Position numbers and translations under genes: made by a program. A stretch of DNA of 64,000 bases from an uncultured Maribacter sp. (GTDB lineage: Bacteria > Bacteroidota > Bacteroidia > Flavobacteriales > Flavobacteriaceae). Shown piece by piece: positions 37,689 to 47,100 of the stretch (positions are counted from its first letter, which is position 1; the number at the start of each line of letters is the position of its first letter). The notes under the pieces are model-generated. The model was not told the origin of the DNA. It saw nothing but the letters and a program-made list of their open reading frames with translations, and ran no database searches. Where the stretch lies: the NCBI RefSeq assembly GCF_947500985.1, contig NZ_CANMTX010000003.1, forward strand, positions 596,803 to 660,802, read 5' to 3'.

Positions 37689-39023
37689 CTAGTAATGAAA
37701 GTGTCTACTTTCTTCAATAAAAGGATTTCTTTTTGGTTGCAGCGGTTGTGTTGAAATCGCTCTGAATATCCAGAATATAAATAGACCTGCAAAAAATAAT
37801 ACAGAACCAATTTCAGGAATACCAATAAACCAGTTATCACCAACTGTAGATGGCATAATGGCATTAAAGATATCCATATAGTGACCTGCAAGGATTACTA
37901 TACCTGTTAAAATTACGAACCAATTGATTCTCTTATAATCACTATTCATTAATAATAGAACAGGGAACAAGAAGTTCATAGCCACCATACCAAAGAAAGG
38001 TAATCTATAGTCAGCAATTCTAGTTACGTAATACGTTACCTCTTCAGGTATGTTAGAATACCAAATTAACATGAATTGAGAGAACCATAGGTATGTCCAA
38101 AAGATACTAATACCGAACATGAATTTAGCCAAATCATGAATATGACTATTATTAACGTCTGGCAAATGACCTTTAGATTTCAAATAGATTGTAACCATCG
38201 CGATAACAGTAATACCAGATACGAACATGCTAGCAAAAATGTACCATCCAAACAATGTACTAAACCAATGTGGCTCAACACTCATAATCCAATCCCAAGA
38301 CATAATAGACTCAGATATAAGATAGAATACTAAGAAACCAGCAGATATTCTAAAGTTCAATTTAAAGTTTGAATTATCATCTGAGGCATCTTGAGCAATA
38401 GATAATTTTCTAGAGTATTCTCTATATCCAATCCAACCTGCTAAAAATATAGCTGCTCTGATTAAGAAAAATGTAGGATTTAAATATCCCGCTTTACCTT
38501 GAAGTAATGCATCATGAGCAACTACAGTTTCATCCATCCAAATGAATAAGTGATTCATATGAAGTACAGAAAGAAGCAAGATTACAAATACTATAATTCC
38601 ACCAGGAACCAAGTAAGCAGTAATCCCTTCCATTACCCTAAATAACAATGGAGACCAACCTGCCTGTGCAGCACGTTGAATAGCATAAAAAGCTAACACC
38701 CCTAATGATATCATAAAAAAGAAGAATGCTGCAACATATAATGCCGCCCAAGGTCTGTTCTTTAATTGATCTAACAAATGCTGATCATGAGAAGAATCGT
38801 GTTCTTCACCATGAGATTCAGCAACCGCGCGATCACTTTCCGTAGTTACATGTTCAGCTTCAGCTACATGGGCTTCACCATGACCTCCGTCATGACTTGC
38901 TACCATTTCTTTTGCCTCTGCTATAGTTCCGGGAGCCATAACAAACCCACCAATAATTCCTAATGCACCTACTATCATTAGAACGATGGAAGCTATTTTG
39001 AGTCTATTTGAAAACGTATACAT
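37689..39023 (-). CDS. actF: ActF, alternative complex III membrane subunit
   Basis: 444-residue integral membrane subunit of the quinol:electron acceptor oxidoreductase, with about ten helices homologous to ActC (NrfD-like). After helix 1 (about 10-30) comes an unusually histidine-rich periplasmic or cytoplasmic loop (eight His in residues 44-82) before the second helix. Conserved segments include SESIMSWDWIMSVEPHWFSTL. It starts 15 bases after actE, in the fixed ActA-F order. By homology it contributes to the membrane domain; the quinol site is thought to be mainly in ActC. Confidence 0.92.
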   Translation of the reverse strand: MYTFSNRLKIASIVLMIVGALGIIGGFVMAPGTIAEAKEMVASHDGGHGEAHVAEAEHVTTESDRAVAESHGEEHDSSHDQHLLDQLKNRPWAALYVAAFFFFMISLGVLAFYAIQRAAQAGWSPLLFRVMEGITAYLVPGGIIVFVILLLSVLHMNHLFIWMDETVVAHDALLQGKAGYLNPTFFLIRAAIFLAGWIGYREYSRKLSIAQDASDDNSNFKLNFRISAGFLVFYLISESIMSWDWIMSVEPHWFSTLFGWYIFASMFVSGITVIAMVTIYLKSKGHLPDVNNSHIHDLAKFMFGISIFWTYLWFSQFMLIWYSNIPEEVTYYVTRIADYRLPFFGMVAMNFLFPVLLLMNSDYKRINWFVILTGIVILAGHYMDIFNAIMPSTVGDNWFIGIPEIGSVLFFAGLFIFWIFRAISTQPLQPKRNPFIEESRHFHY

Positions 39024-39038
39024 AGTATTGTTTACCTA

Positions 39039-39599
39039 TTATTTGGTTAAATCTTGTTTCAGTGTCATTACATATTCAGATACTTGCCACATCTCTTCTG
39101 TATTCATTTGAGATGCATAAGAACCCATGGAATTCAATCCATAATGAATTGTATAATATGTAGATCCTACTGTCAAGTTTCTTACTGGGTCAGCATAACT
39201 AGGCACGCCTAATATCTTTTCTCTTTTTACAAGAGTTCCTTTACCGTCTCCTTTATCACCATGACAAATTGCACAGTAAATTGTATATAGTTGACCACCT
39301 TTAGCCAAGTTAGTTTCAACATTCATTGAATCTAATGGGCTACTTTGTAATCTTGATAATTCTTTACCTTCAGGAGAATTTTCGATTTCGTAAGGCAACC
39401 AACCTCTATTAATAGTATTTGCCGGTGGTAACATAGCTTCAGCGTTATTTGGCAAAAGATCTGCCTCACCATAAGCTTCATAACCTACAGACTCATACAT
39501 ATTAGGCATGTACTGATAGTTTCTAGAACCCTCAGTTTGACAAGAAGTCGCCACGATAGCTAAACCAAATAGTATTGCTAATTTCTTAAAACTGTTCAT
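39039..39599 (-). CDS. actE: ActE, monoheme cytochrome c lipoprotein of ACIII
   Basis: 186 residues with a lipoprotein signal (LAIVATSC, lipidated C20) and one heme c motif CAICH (about residue 112-116) in YTIYCAICHGDKGDGKG, with a methionine ligand likely in GLNSMGSYASQM. It is the electron exit heme that hands electrons to the oxidase. Two bases after actD and 15 before actF. Confidence 0.93.
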   Translation of the reverse strand: MNSFKKLAILFGLAIVATSCQTEGSRNYQYMPNMYESVGYEAYGEADLLPNNAEAMLPPANTINRGWLPYEIENSPEGKELSRLQSSPLDSMNVETNLAKGGQLYTIYCAICHGDKGDGKGTLVKREKILGVPSYADPVRNLTVGSTYYTIHYGLNSMGSYASQMNTEEMWQVSEYVMTLKQDLTK

Positions 39600-39601
39600 A
39601 T

Positions 39602-40132
39602 TTAATGACTGTTTTTTTCTGATACATTAATTTCAACTGCACCAGTATCCATTAATAAATCTCTTAATTCTTGCTCGTTGTCATGGATTTCAATTTCCAT
39701 TAAAAAATGATCATCCGTAGTTCTTACATCAGGATTCTCGGCTTCCTTAAAAGGCCATAATCTACTTCTAAGATAAAAAGTAATAACCATTAAGTGAGCT
39801 GCAAAGAAAACCGTTAATTCGAACATAATTGGAACGAATGCCGGTAAATTCTCCAGATAACTAAAACTTGGCTTACCACCAATATCTTGGGGCCAATCTT
39901 CAATCATGATATAATTCATCATAAGGGTTGCTACAGTAAGACCAACACAACCATATAAAAAAGCCGTTATCGCTAATCTTGTCGGAGCCAATCCCATTGC
40001 CTTGTCTAATCCATGTACAGGAAAAGGACAATATACTTCTTCAATATGAAGCTTTGCTGCTTTAACCTTTTTAACGGCAAGCATTAGCACATCATCATCA
40101 TCGTAAAAAGCGTGTATAACTTTAGATGCCAT
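39602..40132 (-). CDS. actD: ActD, DUF3341 subunit of ACIII
   Basis: 176 residues with a soluble cytoplasmic start (FYDDDDVLMLAVKKVKAAKL) and two transmembrane helices (about 58-78 and 95-125). DUF3341 is the ActD family. It carries no cofactor; in known ACIII structures it packs beside ActC. It lies 2 bases after actC and 2 before actE. Confidence 0.92.
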   Translation of the reverse strand: MASKVIHAFYDDDDVLMLAVKKVKAAKLHIEEVYCPFPVHGLDKAMGLAPTRLAITAFLYGCVGLTVATLMMNYIMIEDWPQDIGGKPSFSYLENLPAFVPIMFELTVFFAAHLMVITFYLRSRLWPFKEAENPDVRTTDDHFLMEIEIHDNEQELRDLLMDTGAVEINVSEKNSH

Positions 40133-40134
40133 AT

Positions 40135-41880
40135 TTATCTTTTGTTATTTAATAAAATTCCTGCTTGTCCAGCCCAGTCATCACGTTGTGCTCTACCTGG
40201 GAAAGAACCTGTAATAGAATCTAACAAATTATATTCACTCTCAGTCATTCTAGCTACTTGAGCAAATTTGTAAATTCCTATCTCATTCAAGGTAGCTTCC
40301 ATTTGAGGACCTATACCTTTAACTTTCTTTAAATCATCTGCTTCTTGAGTAGTTGCATCAAAGCTTCCAACAGCACTTAACAAATCAGACACCCCTACTT
40401 TATCTCCAACAGTAGGCACTACTTCACCCATTAAAACATCATCGGTAATTGGCTCCTTAACTTCTGCCTTTAATTTTGTAATTTGATACATCGGCTTACC
40501 AGAGTCTCTTAATGTCTTATACTTTTCACCTGAAGCTTTCAAGATAGATTTCACCTCTGCCTGTGCAATTACAGGGAATGTTCTAGCATATAACAAGAAC
40601 AATACAAAAAAGAAACCTATAGTACCAATAAAGATACCGATATCAACAAATGTTGGTGAGAACATTGTCCAAGAAGATGGAAGGTAATCTCTATGTAAAG
40701 AGGTTACGATAATCACGAATCTTTCGAACCACATTCCTATGTTTACCACGATAGAAATAAAGAAAGAGAACATGATACTAGTTCTTAATTTTTTGAACCA
40801 CATGAACTGCGGAGAGAATACATTACAAGTCATCATTGACCAGTAAGCCCACCAGTAAGGTCCGGTTGCTCTGTTCAAGAACGCATACTGCTCGTATTCA
40901 ACACCTGAATACCATGCCATGAACAGCTCTGTAATATAGGCACAACCTACAATAGAACCTGTCAACATGATTACTATGTTCATTAACTCAATATGCTGAA
41001 TAGTAATATAATTTTCTAAATGACACACCTTTCTCATTATAATCAATAATGTATTCACCATAGCGAAACCAGAGAAGATTGCCCCTGCAACGAAGTACGG
41101 TGGAAAGATAGTTGTATGCCAACCTGGTATTACCGAGGTAGCAAAATCAAAAGATACAATGGTGTGTACAGATAATACCAAAGGTGTTGCAAGACCTGCA
41201 AGGACCAATGAAACTTCTTCGAATCGTTGCCAATCTTTAGCACGGCCTGTCCAACCGAAACTTAATAAACTATATATTTTCTTTTGAAATGGCAAAACCG
41301 CTCTATCACGAATCATCGCAAAATCAGGAAGAAGACCTGTCCACCAGAATACCAATGAAACAGATAAATATGTAGAAATTGCAAATACATCCCAAAGAAG
41401 TGGTGAGTTAAAGTTCACCCATAACGAACCGAACTGATTTGGAATAGGTAGTACCCAATATGCTAACCAAGGACGACCCATGTGAATAATTGGAAACAAA
41501 CCTGCTTGAACTACAGAGAAAATTGTCATTGCCTCTGCAGAACGGTTAATTGCCATTCTCCATTTCTGACGGAACAATAATAATACTGCCGAGATCAAAG
41601 TACCGGCGTGACCGATACCTACCCACCAAACGAAGTTGGTAATATCCCAAGCCCAGTTTACAGTTTTGTTAAGACCCCAAGTACCGATACCGGTAGAGAC
41701 CGTATAAATAATACAACCTACTCCCCAAAAAAATGCCACTAAGGCAATGGAAAAAACTATCCACCAATGCTTGTTTGCTCTTCCTTCTACTGGAGCGGCA
41801 ATATCCACAGTTACATCGTGGTAGCCTTTGTTCCCAATAACTAGGGGTTTACGTATAGGTGCTTCGTAATGCGACGCCAT
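40135..41880 (-). CDS. actC: ActC, NrfD/PsrC-like quinol-binding subunit of ACIII with helix-hairpin-helix tail
   Basis: 581 residues with about ten transmembrane helices (about 40-460) of the NrfD/PsrC type, where menaquinol is thought to be oxidised. Conserved text includes WWVGIGHAGTLISAVLLLFR and HMGRPWLAYWVLPIPN. After the last helix there is an extra cytoplasmic tail; residues 515-581 read DDLKKVKGIGPQMEATLNEI then GIYKFAQVARM, a helix-hairpin-helix pattern, absent from the core family. It follows actB by 32 bases. Core assignment is firm; the tail's role is unknown. Confidence 0.94.
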   Translation of the reverse strand: MASHYEAPIRKPLVIGNKGYHDVTVDIAAPVEGRANKHWWIVFSIALVAFFWGVGCIIYTVSTGIGTWGLNKTVNWAWDITNFVWWVGIGHAGTLISAVLLLFRQKWRMAINRSAEAMTIFSVVQAGLFPIIHMGRPWLAYWVLPIPNQFGSLWVNFNSPLLWDVFAISTYLSVSLVFWWTGLLPDFAMIRDRAVLPFQKKIYSLLSFGWTGRAKDWQRFEEVSLVLAGLATPLVLSVHTIVSFDFATSVIPGWHTTIFPPYFVAGAIFSGFAMVNTLLIIMRKVCHLENYITIQHIELMNIVIMLTGSIVGCAYITELFMAWYSGVEYEQYAFLNRATGPYWWAYWSMMTCNVFSPQFMWFKKLRTSIMFSFFISIVVNIGMWFERFVIIVTSLHRDYLPSSWTMFSPTFVDIGIFIGTIGFFFVLFLLYARTFPVIAQAEVKSILKASGEKYKTLRDSGKPMYQITKLKAEVKEPITDDVLMGEVVPTVGDKVGVSDLLSAVGSFDATTQEADDLKKVKGIGPQMEATLNEIGIYKFAQVARMTESEYNLLDSITGSFPGRAQRDDWAGQAGILLNNKR

Positions 41881-41912
41881 AGACTTTTGTTATAATTACT
41901 TTCTACTATTGT

Positions 41913-44900
41913 TTATGCTTCGTTGGTGTTTCTAACCTTAACGTGATAGAAAACATTTGGTTGAGTACCTACATGCTCCAATAAGTGGTACATACGGTCA
42001 CTCGCTTTTAATTCTGCTACTTTACTCTTCTCATCATTAATATCACCAAATACAATGGCTCCATTACTACAAGCTGAAGAACAAGCTGTTTGGAATTCTC
42101 CGTCAGCAATAACACGTCCATCTCTTTTAGCATCAAGAATAGTTTTTTGTGTTTTTTGAATACACATAGAACATTTTTCAATAACACCTCTAGAACGAAC
42201 ATTTACATCTGGGTTCAATACCATTTTACCCAAATCGTTATTCATATGGAAATCGAACTCGTCATTGTTATTATACAAGAACCAGTTAAATCTACGTACT
42301 TTATAAGGACAGTTGTTGGCACAATATCTCGTACCTACACATCTGTTATAAGCCATTTGATTTTGACCTTGTCTACCGTGAGATGTTGCCGCAACAGGAC
42401 AAACAGTTTCACAAGGTGCATGGTTACAGTGTTGACACATTACAGGCTGAAAAGCAACCTGAGGATTAGCAGAAGGATCTTCTAACTCACCGAAACCTCC
42501 TAATGAACCAGCATCACCAAATAAACCTTCAAAACCATCTTTCTTTTCGTTATCACCTTCGAAAGTTTCTTCTGAAGAATAATATCTATCGATACGCAAC
42601 CAATGCATATCTCTTGATTTTCTTACTTCAGCTTTACCAACTACTGGCACGTTATTCTCAGCATGACAAGCAATAACACATGAACCACAACCGGTACAAG
42701 CATTTAAATCGATCGACATATTAAAATGATGTCCAATGGTGCGATCAAAGCTATCCCACAAATCAACAGATGTTGCAGGGACCTCTTGGTGATCTAAAGA
42801 AACCATAGGAACCTCATTCCACTCAGAATGATTTTTAGTATTGAATATCTCTAAAGTTGTTTCCTTTATGATATCTCCTCTACCCATAAGGGTTTTATGC
42901 AATTGAATACAAGCAAACTCATGGTTACCTGCAACTTTTTCTACACTTACAGATTGATTAGCATTGAAACCATCATACAAAGTAAAGGCGTTAACCCCAG
43001 TTTGCATATCTTCTTTCAATCCTACTTTTTTACCATAACCAAAAGAAAGACCTACCGTACCTTTTGCTTGACCTGGCTGAACTACAACCGGAACTTGATC
43101 AAGACTCACACCATTTACAGTAAGCTTTACGTAGTTACCATCCATACCGCCATTAGCGACATTTACATTCTCTACACCTAACTCAACAGCATCAGCCTTA
43201 GAAATGGTAACATAGTTATCCCAAGATACTCTTGTAATTGGATCAGGGAACTCTTGCAACCAAGGGTTACTTGCTTGCTGACCATCACCCATACCTACTT
43301 TTGAATACAAAGTAAGCTCCATACCATCACTAGTAGTATTTGCTAAACTACGAATAGCAGAAGTCATAGAAGTATTAGTAACAACTTCAGTAGCATCTTC
43401 TACAACAGCAGCTACATTTTGTGTAGCGCCTTCAGCATTAACAACCATAGTGTCTGCACTGAAAACACCATCTTGCAACGCCTGGTTCCAACTAGCTCCG
43501 TTAAGAACAGAAGAAGACCATGTATCTTTTATATAATCATAATACGTTTGCTCGCTTCCAAGTAATCCTAAAACTACAGTTTGAAACTGCTTTGTATCAA
43601 ATAATTCTTTAATTGTAGGCTGCATTAAACTGTAATGCCCCTTTTTGATTTCAATATCACCCCAAGACTCCAAGTAGTGATTTGTAGACCCAACATACTG
43701 AACTGCTTCAGTGGTCTCGTTCCAGTTTGTAGAAAAAGCAACCGTTAGATCCACTTTAGACAAACCTTCTTTAAAATCAGCAGCATTTGGCAAAGAATAC
43801 ACAGGATTAACTCCATCCATCAACAAAGCACCAACTCTACCTGCTTTCATATCGGCAATTAAAGCATTTACAGCTTTAACACTACCTTTTCTAATATATT
43901 TAGGCGCAACAACATCAAATGCCTTACTAGCTAACATTTCGTTAATAGCCAAAACAACCGCCTGAGCATTAACATCATCTAAACCAGTTACAACAACTGC
44001 ACTTGAACCTGCCTTCTTAATTTCTAAAGCTATAGAATCAACTAATGCATCATACTCAGAAGTGTTACCACCTACCGAAGTACCATTTAGTTTTCCATAT
44101 AATTTAGCTAATACAACTTTCTGAGCACTTGGCTTCATAGCCACACGCTTATCTGCATTTGCACCGGTTAATGACATATTCGCCTCTAACTGTACATGTC
44201 TTGACATTTTACCATTCTTAGGAACACGACCTCTAGAATAACCGGCATCATATCCGCCACCTTGCCAATCAGCAATAAAATCTGCTCCAAAAGAAACAAT
44301 AAGTCCAGCTTTTTCGAAATCGTAATCCGCTAAAGCACGCTCTCCATATTTATTTTCAAATGCAGTCAAAGCAGCATCCTCTGAAATCGCGTCATAAGTA
44401 ACATGAACAACATTTTCATTAGCCACAACTAAATCAGACATCAAGCGATCCGTTGACGGACTAGCGTATGTTTGCGTAAGTACAGCTATCTTTTTAGCCG
44501 AACCCTTAAGTCCGCCCATCTTAGCTTTTACTGCTGCATTCAACACATCCCATTCAACAGGCTCTCCATTTGCTAATGGCCCTTGTAATCTAGTACTATC
44601 GTACAAAGAAAGAACAGAACCCTGAACTCTTGCATTTGCAGAACCTCCTATTTTAGCCAAGGTATTATTCTCAACTTTAATCGGACGACCTTCACGGGTC
44701 TTAATTAATATGCTTGCAAAATCAAATCCGTTAGCTATAGTTGTTGCATAATAATTTGCAACACCTGGAACTATATTCTCTGGCAATACCACATAAGGAA
44801 TCGATTTTACAACCGGACCTTCACATGCAGCTAAAGAAGCAGCCGCGGTACTAAACCCAACATACTTCAAGAAATCTCTACGATTTGTATTTGTAGAAGA

Positions 44901-45035
44901 CAAAGTTTCCTTGTCACCCAAGAAATCATCCACAGGAATCTGCTCTACAAATTCATTCTGCTTTAGCGCCTCAACAATGGAATCGTTAGGATTTAACTCC
45001 GCCTCGTTCTTCCAATATTTTTTGTTTGATGCCAT
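41913..45035 (-). CDS. actB: ActB, iron-sulfur / molybdopterin oxidoreductase-like subunit of ACIII
   Basis: 1040 residues. The N-terminus has a twin-arginine-type signal (NRRDFLKYVGFSTAAASLAA). The first two-thirds resemble molybdopterin oxidoreductases but in ACIII bind no molybdenum. The C-terminal third holds the iron-sulfur ligands: CTGCGSCVIACH, CQHCNHAPCETVCP, CVGTRYCANNCP and CSMCIQKT with CSSACSNGAI. By homology these are three 4Fe-4S and one 3Fe-4S centre. It lies between actA (35 bases upstream) and actC. Confidence 0.94.
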   Translation of the reverse strand: MASNKKYWKNEAELNPNDSIVEALKQNEFVEQIPVDDFLGDKETLSSTNTNRRDFLKYVGFSTAAASLAACEGPVVKSIPYVVLPENIVPGVANYYATTIANGFDFASILIKTREGRPIKVENNTLAKIGGSANARVQGSVLSLYDSTRLQGPLANGEPVEWDVLNAAVKAKMGGLKGSAKKIAVLTQTYASPSTDRLMSDLVVANENVVHVTYDAISEDAALTAFENKYGERALADYDFEKAGLIVSFGADFIADWQGGGYDAGYSRGRVPKNGKMSRHVQLEANMSLTGANADKRVAMKPSAQKVVLAKLYGKLNGTSVGGNTSEYDALVDSIALEIKKAGSSAVVVTGLDDVNAQAVVLAINEMLASKAFDVVAPKYIRKGSVKAVNALIADMKAGRVGALLMDGVNPVYSLPNAADFKEGLSKVDLTVAFSTNWNETTEAVQYVGSTNHYLESWGDIEIKKGHYSLMQPTIKELFDTKQFQTVVLGLLGSEQTYYDYIKDTWSSSVLNGASWNQALQDGVFSADTMVVNAEGATQNVAAVVEDATEVVTNTSMTSAIRSLANTTSDGMELTLYSKVGMGDGQQASNPWLQEFPDPITRVSWDNYVTISKADAVELGVENVNVANGGMDGNYVKLTVNGVSLDQVPVVVQPGQAKGTVGLSFGYGKKVGLKEDMQTGVNAFTLYDGFNANQSVSVEKVAGNHEFACIQLHKTLMGRGDIIKETTLEIFNTKNHSEWNEVPMVSLDHQEVPATSVDLWDSFDRTIGHHFNMSIDLNACTGCGSCVIACHAENNVPVVGKAEVRKSRDMHWLRIDRYYSSEETFEGDNEKKDGFEGLFGDAGSLGGFGELEDPSANPQVAFQPVMCQHCNHAPCETVCPVAATSHGRQGQNQMAYNRCVGTRYCANNCPYKVRRFNWFLYNNNDEFDFHMNNDLGKMVLNPDVNVRSRGVIEKCSMCIQKTQKTILDAKRDGRVIADGEFQTACSSACSNGAIVFGDINDEKSKVAELKASDRMYHLLEHVGTQPNVFYHVKVRNTNEA

Positions 45036-45070
45036 ACGTATTATCTGTAATTAGCTTCTTTAAATTATTA

Positions 45071-46441
45071 TTAATAGTGACATTTACCACATTCCAGTCC
45101 ACCCAACTGAGCAGCTGTTAAATTCTCTACACCGTACTTCTTAGAAAGCTCAGCATGTATTTTCTCGTAATACTCATTGCCTTCTACTTTCACGTTTGTT
45201 TCTCTATGACAATCAATACACCAACCCATTGTTAATGGAGAATATTGATACATAATCTCCATTTCCTCAACAGGACCGTGACAAGTTTGACATTCAACAC
45301 CAGCAACAGAAACGTGCTGTGAGTGATTGAAATATGCAAAATCAGGAAGGTTATGTATTCTAACCCATTCTACAGGCTGACTATCGCCAGTATAGTTCTG
45401 AGTTTCCTCATCCCAACCTACTGCTTTATATAATTTCTTAATCTCACCAGTATAGAATTCATTCGTGTAACCATTTTCCAAATCTTCTTGAGAAGGTCCT
45501 TCCGGATTACCCGTGTACTCATAAACCGATTTATGACAATTCATACATACATTCAATGAAGGAATACCTGAATGCTTAGAAACTCTAGCCGAAGAGTGAC
45601 AATACTTACATTCAATTTTATTATCACCAGCATGAATTTTATGAGAATAATGTATAGGCTGAATAGGCGCATAACCTTGATCAACCCCAACTTGCATCAT
45701 CCAACCGTACGCAAAATAAGCACTACCCAACAACAAGACGATTGCAGTAACCAAAACCAAAAACTGATTTTGAGCGAAAGCTTTCCAAATAGGAGTTCTT
45801 TTTGAAGCACTATCTTTCTCTAGAGCAATACCGTTTGCCTGCGCTATACGCTGCAACGTTTTATTCACTAACAACAGCATAACCACTAACAAACCAAACA
45901 CAAGCACCAAAGCACCTAATATGATTTCGTTAGAAACACCAGCAGAACCAGTAGTTGTAGCAGCAGCCTGAGCATCACCCGCAGCAGGAGCCGGCGCAGC
46001 AGCAGGAGCAGCAGCGGTATACGCTAATATATCATCAATATCACTATCTGACAATGTTGGAAAAGCAGTCATTGCCGCTTGATTATACTCAGCATATAGC
46101 TTATTAGCATAAGCATCTCCTGATTTGATTACACCAGGACTATTCTTAATCCAAGCGTACAACCATTCTTTACCTAAGCCTTCATCTTCGCTTAATCTAC
46201 TTTCTACATTTTCTAATGCAGGTCCGGTCATCTTACGATTCAACGCATGACATGCAGCACAATTCTGATTGAACAATGCTTTACCATTTTTTGCATCACC
46301 GGCACCAGCAGCCACCTCAGTGGTTGCATCGTCAGCAGCAGGTTCATCCTGCGCTATTAACGGACTTACAAAAAGCAAAAATGCTATTAGGGATAAACCT
46401 AAAATTTTAGAAAACTGATTTCGGTTTGGAACCTTTTTCAT
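45071..46441 (-). CDS. actA: ActA, multiheme cytochrome c subunit of ACIII with extra N-terminal monoheme domain
   Basis: 456 residues, first gene of the operon. After a signal peptide (about 1-30) comes a monoheme cytochrome c domain with CAACH (61-65), an A/P-rich linker, a first helix (about 172-195), a second helix (about 225-250) and then five heme motifs: CKYCH, CMNCH, CQTCH, CIDCH and CGKCH. The C-terminal pentaheme part is the standard ActA; the N-terminal monoheme part is an added domain. Six hemes in all. A possible promoter lies about 90 bases upstream. Confidence 0.93.
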   Translation of the reverse strand: MKKVPNRNQFSKILGLSLIAFLLFVSPLIAQDEPAADDATTEVAAGAGDAKNGKALFNQNCAACHALNRKMTGPALENVESRLSEDEGLGKEWLYAWIKNSPGVIKSGDAYANKLYAEYNQAAMTAFPTLSDSDIDDILAYTAAAPAAAPAPAAGDAQAAATTTGSAGVSNEIILGALVLVFGLLVVMLLLVNKTLQRIAQANGIALEKDSASKRTPIWKAFAQNQFLVLVTAIVLLLGSAYFAYGWMMQVGVDQGYAPIQPIHYSHKIHAGDNKIECKYCHSSARVSKHSGIPSLNVCMNCHKSVYEYTGNPEGPSQEDLENGYTNEFYTGEIKKLYKAVGWDEETQNYTGDSQPVEWVRIHNLPDFAYFNHSQHVSVAGVECQTCHGPVEEMEIMYQYSPLTMGWCIDCHRETNVKVEGNEYYEKIHAELSKKYGVENLTAAQLGGLECGKCHY

Positions 46442-46526
46442 ATATCGAATATTTCTATCGGAATCTTGGCATGATTTTGGTCATAGATGAAACCAATTAT
46501 AATCCACCAAATGCCTAAATCGAAGA

Positions 46527-46555
46527 CAAAAATACGACATAGACTTTATTTGGAA
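46527..46555 (-). promoter_or_regulatory. possible promoter of the act operon
   Basis: On the minus strand TTC (46553-46555), 18 bases, then TATTTTTG (46527-46534). The -7 box is exact; the -33 has one change (TTC for TTG). It gives a leader of about 80 bases before actA. Confidence 0.45.
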
Positions 46556-46613
46556 AATGTTAATGTATCTATAATTTACAATTTAGAAATATTCTAAATA
46601 GATCTCGATTTAT

Positions 46614-46641
46614 TTGTTTGATCCTTAATAAATTACTTTTG
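46614..46641 (+). promoter_or_regulatory. promoter of the SPOR protein gene
   Basis: TTG (46614-46616), 17 bases, TACTTTTG (46634-46641): both boxes fit the Bacteroidota consensus. The -7 box ends 31 bases before the ATG at 46673. Confidence 0.65.
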
Positions 46642-46672
46642 CGTGTAACAAAAATAAAATTAAAAATAGGTT

Positions 46673-47044
46673 ATGAAAATTCTAAGTACCATAGTGGTTT
46701 TTACATGTTTTGCTCACTTTAGCTATGCGCAAGGTGCAAATGTAAACATTGAACAAAACCCTAAGATTGACCAGTTGTTAGAAATCTATAAATCTTCTCT
46801 AAGCAATAATGAATATTACAGAATACAAGTTGGTTTTGGAAATTACGCCAAGGCGCAAAAAATAAAAGCAAATGTTGAGGAAGATTTTCCAGATTTGTCA
46901 TCTAAAATAGATTTTGACTCTCCTACTTACAGAGTCAGAGTCGGCAGATTCACCTCTAAATTAGATGCAGAGCGAAAGTTTAACGAGGTTAGAATTAAGT
47001 ATCCTGATGCAATGTTATTAAAACCAAAAAAATCGACCAAATAG
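46673..47044 (+). CDS. exported SPOR domain protein
   Basis: 123 residues: signal peptide (about 1-19, ending FSYAQ) then a SPOR domain (about 55-118; YYRIQVGFGNYAKAQKIKAN, YRVRVGRFTSKLDAERKFNE). SPOR domains bind denuded glycan strands of peptidoglycan and usually mark division or envelope proteins; here it is the whole mature protein, without a transmembrane partner. It is a single-gene unit lying between the ACIII operon and rimP-nusA-infB, with its own promoter. Specific role unknown. Confidence 0.88.
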   Translation: MKILSTIVVFTCFAHFSYAQGANVNIEQNPKIDQLLEIYKSSLSNNEYYRIQVGFGNYAKAQKIKANVEEDFPDLSSKIDFDSPTYRVRVGRFTSKLDAERKFNEVRIKYPDAMLLKPKKSTK

Positions 47045-47056
47045 GTCGATTTTTTT
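47026..47056. terminator. bidirectional terminator overlapping a stop codon
   Basis: A 13-bp stem (AAAAAAATCGACC / GGTCGATTTTTTT) with a 5-base loop. The stop codon of the SPOR gene (47042-47044) lies in the loop and right arm. T-runs occur on both strands, so it should also end transcripts of infB, whose stop is at 47101. Confidence 0.9.
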
Positions 47057-47100
47057 TGCTTTATTTTTAAAGAGATTTAAATACTCTATCTATTAAAATC

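Noticed and set aside
42090..42485. Open frame of 131 codons on the plus strand
   Set aside because: Lies antisense within actB's iron-sulfur region; composition is the shadow of the conserved cysteine motifs.
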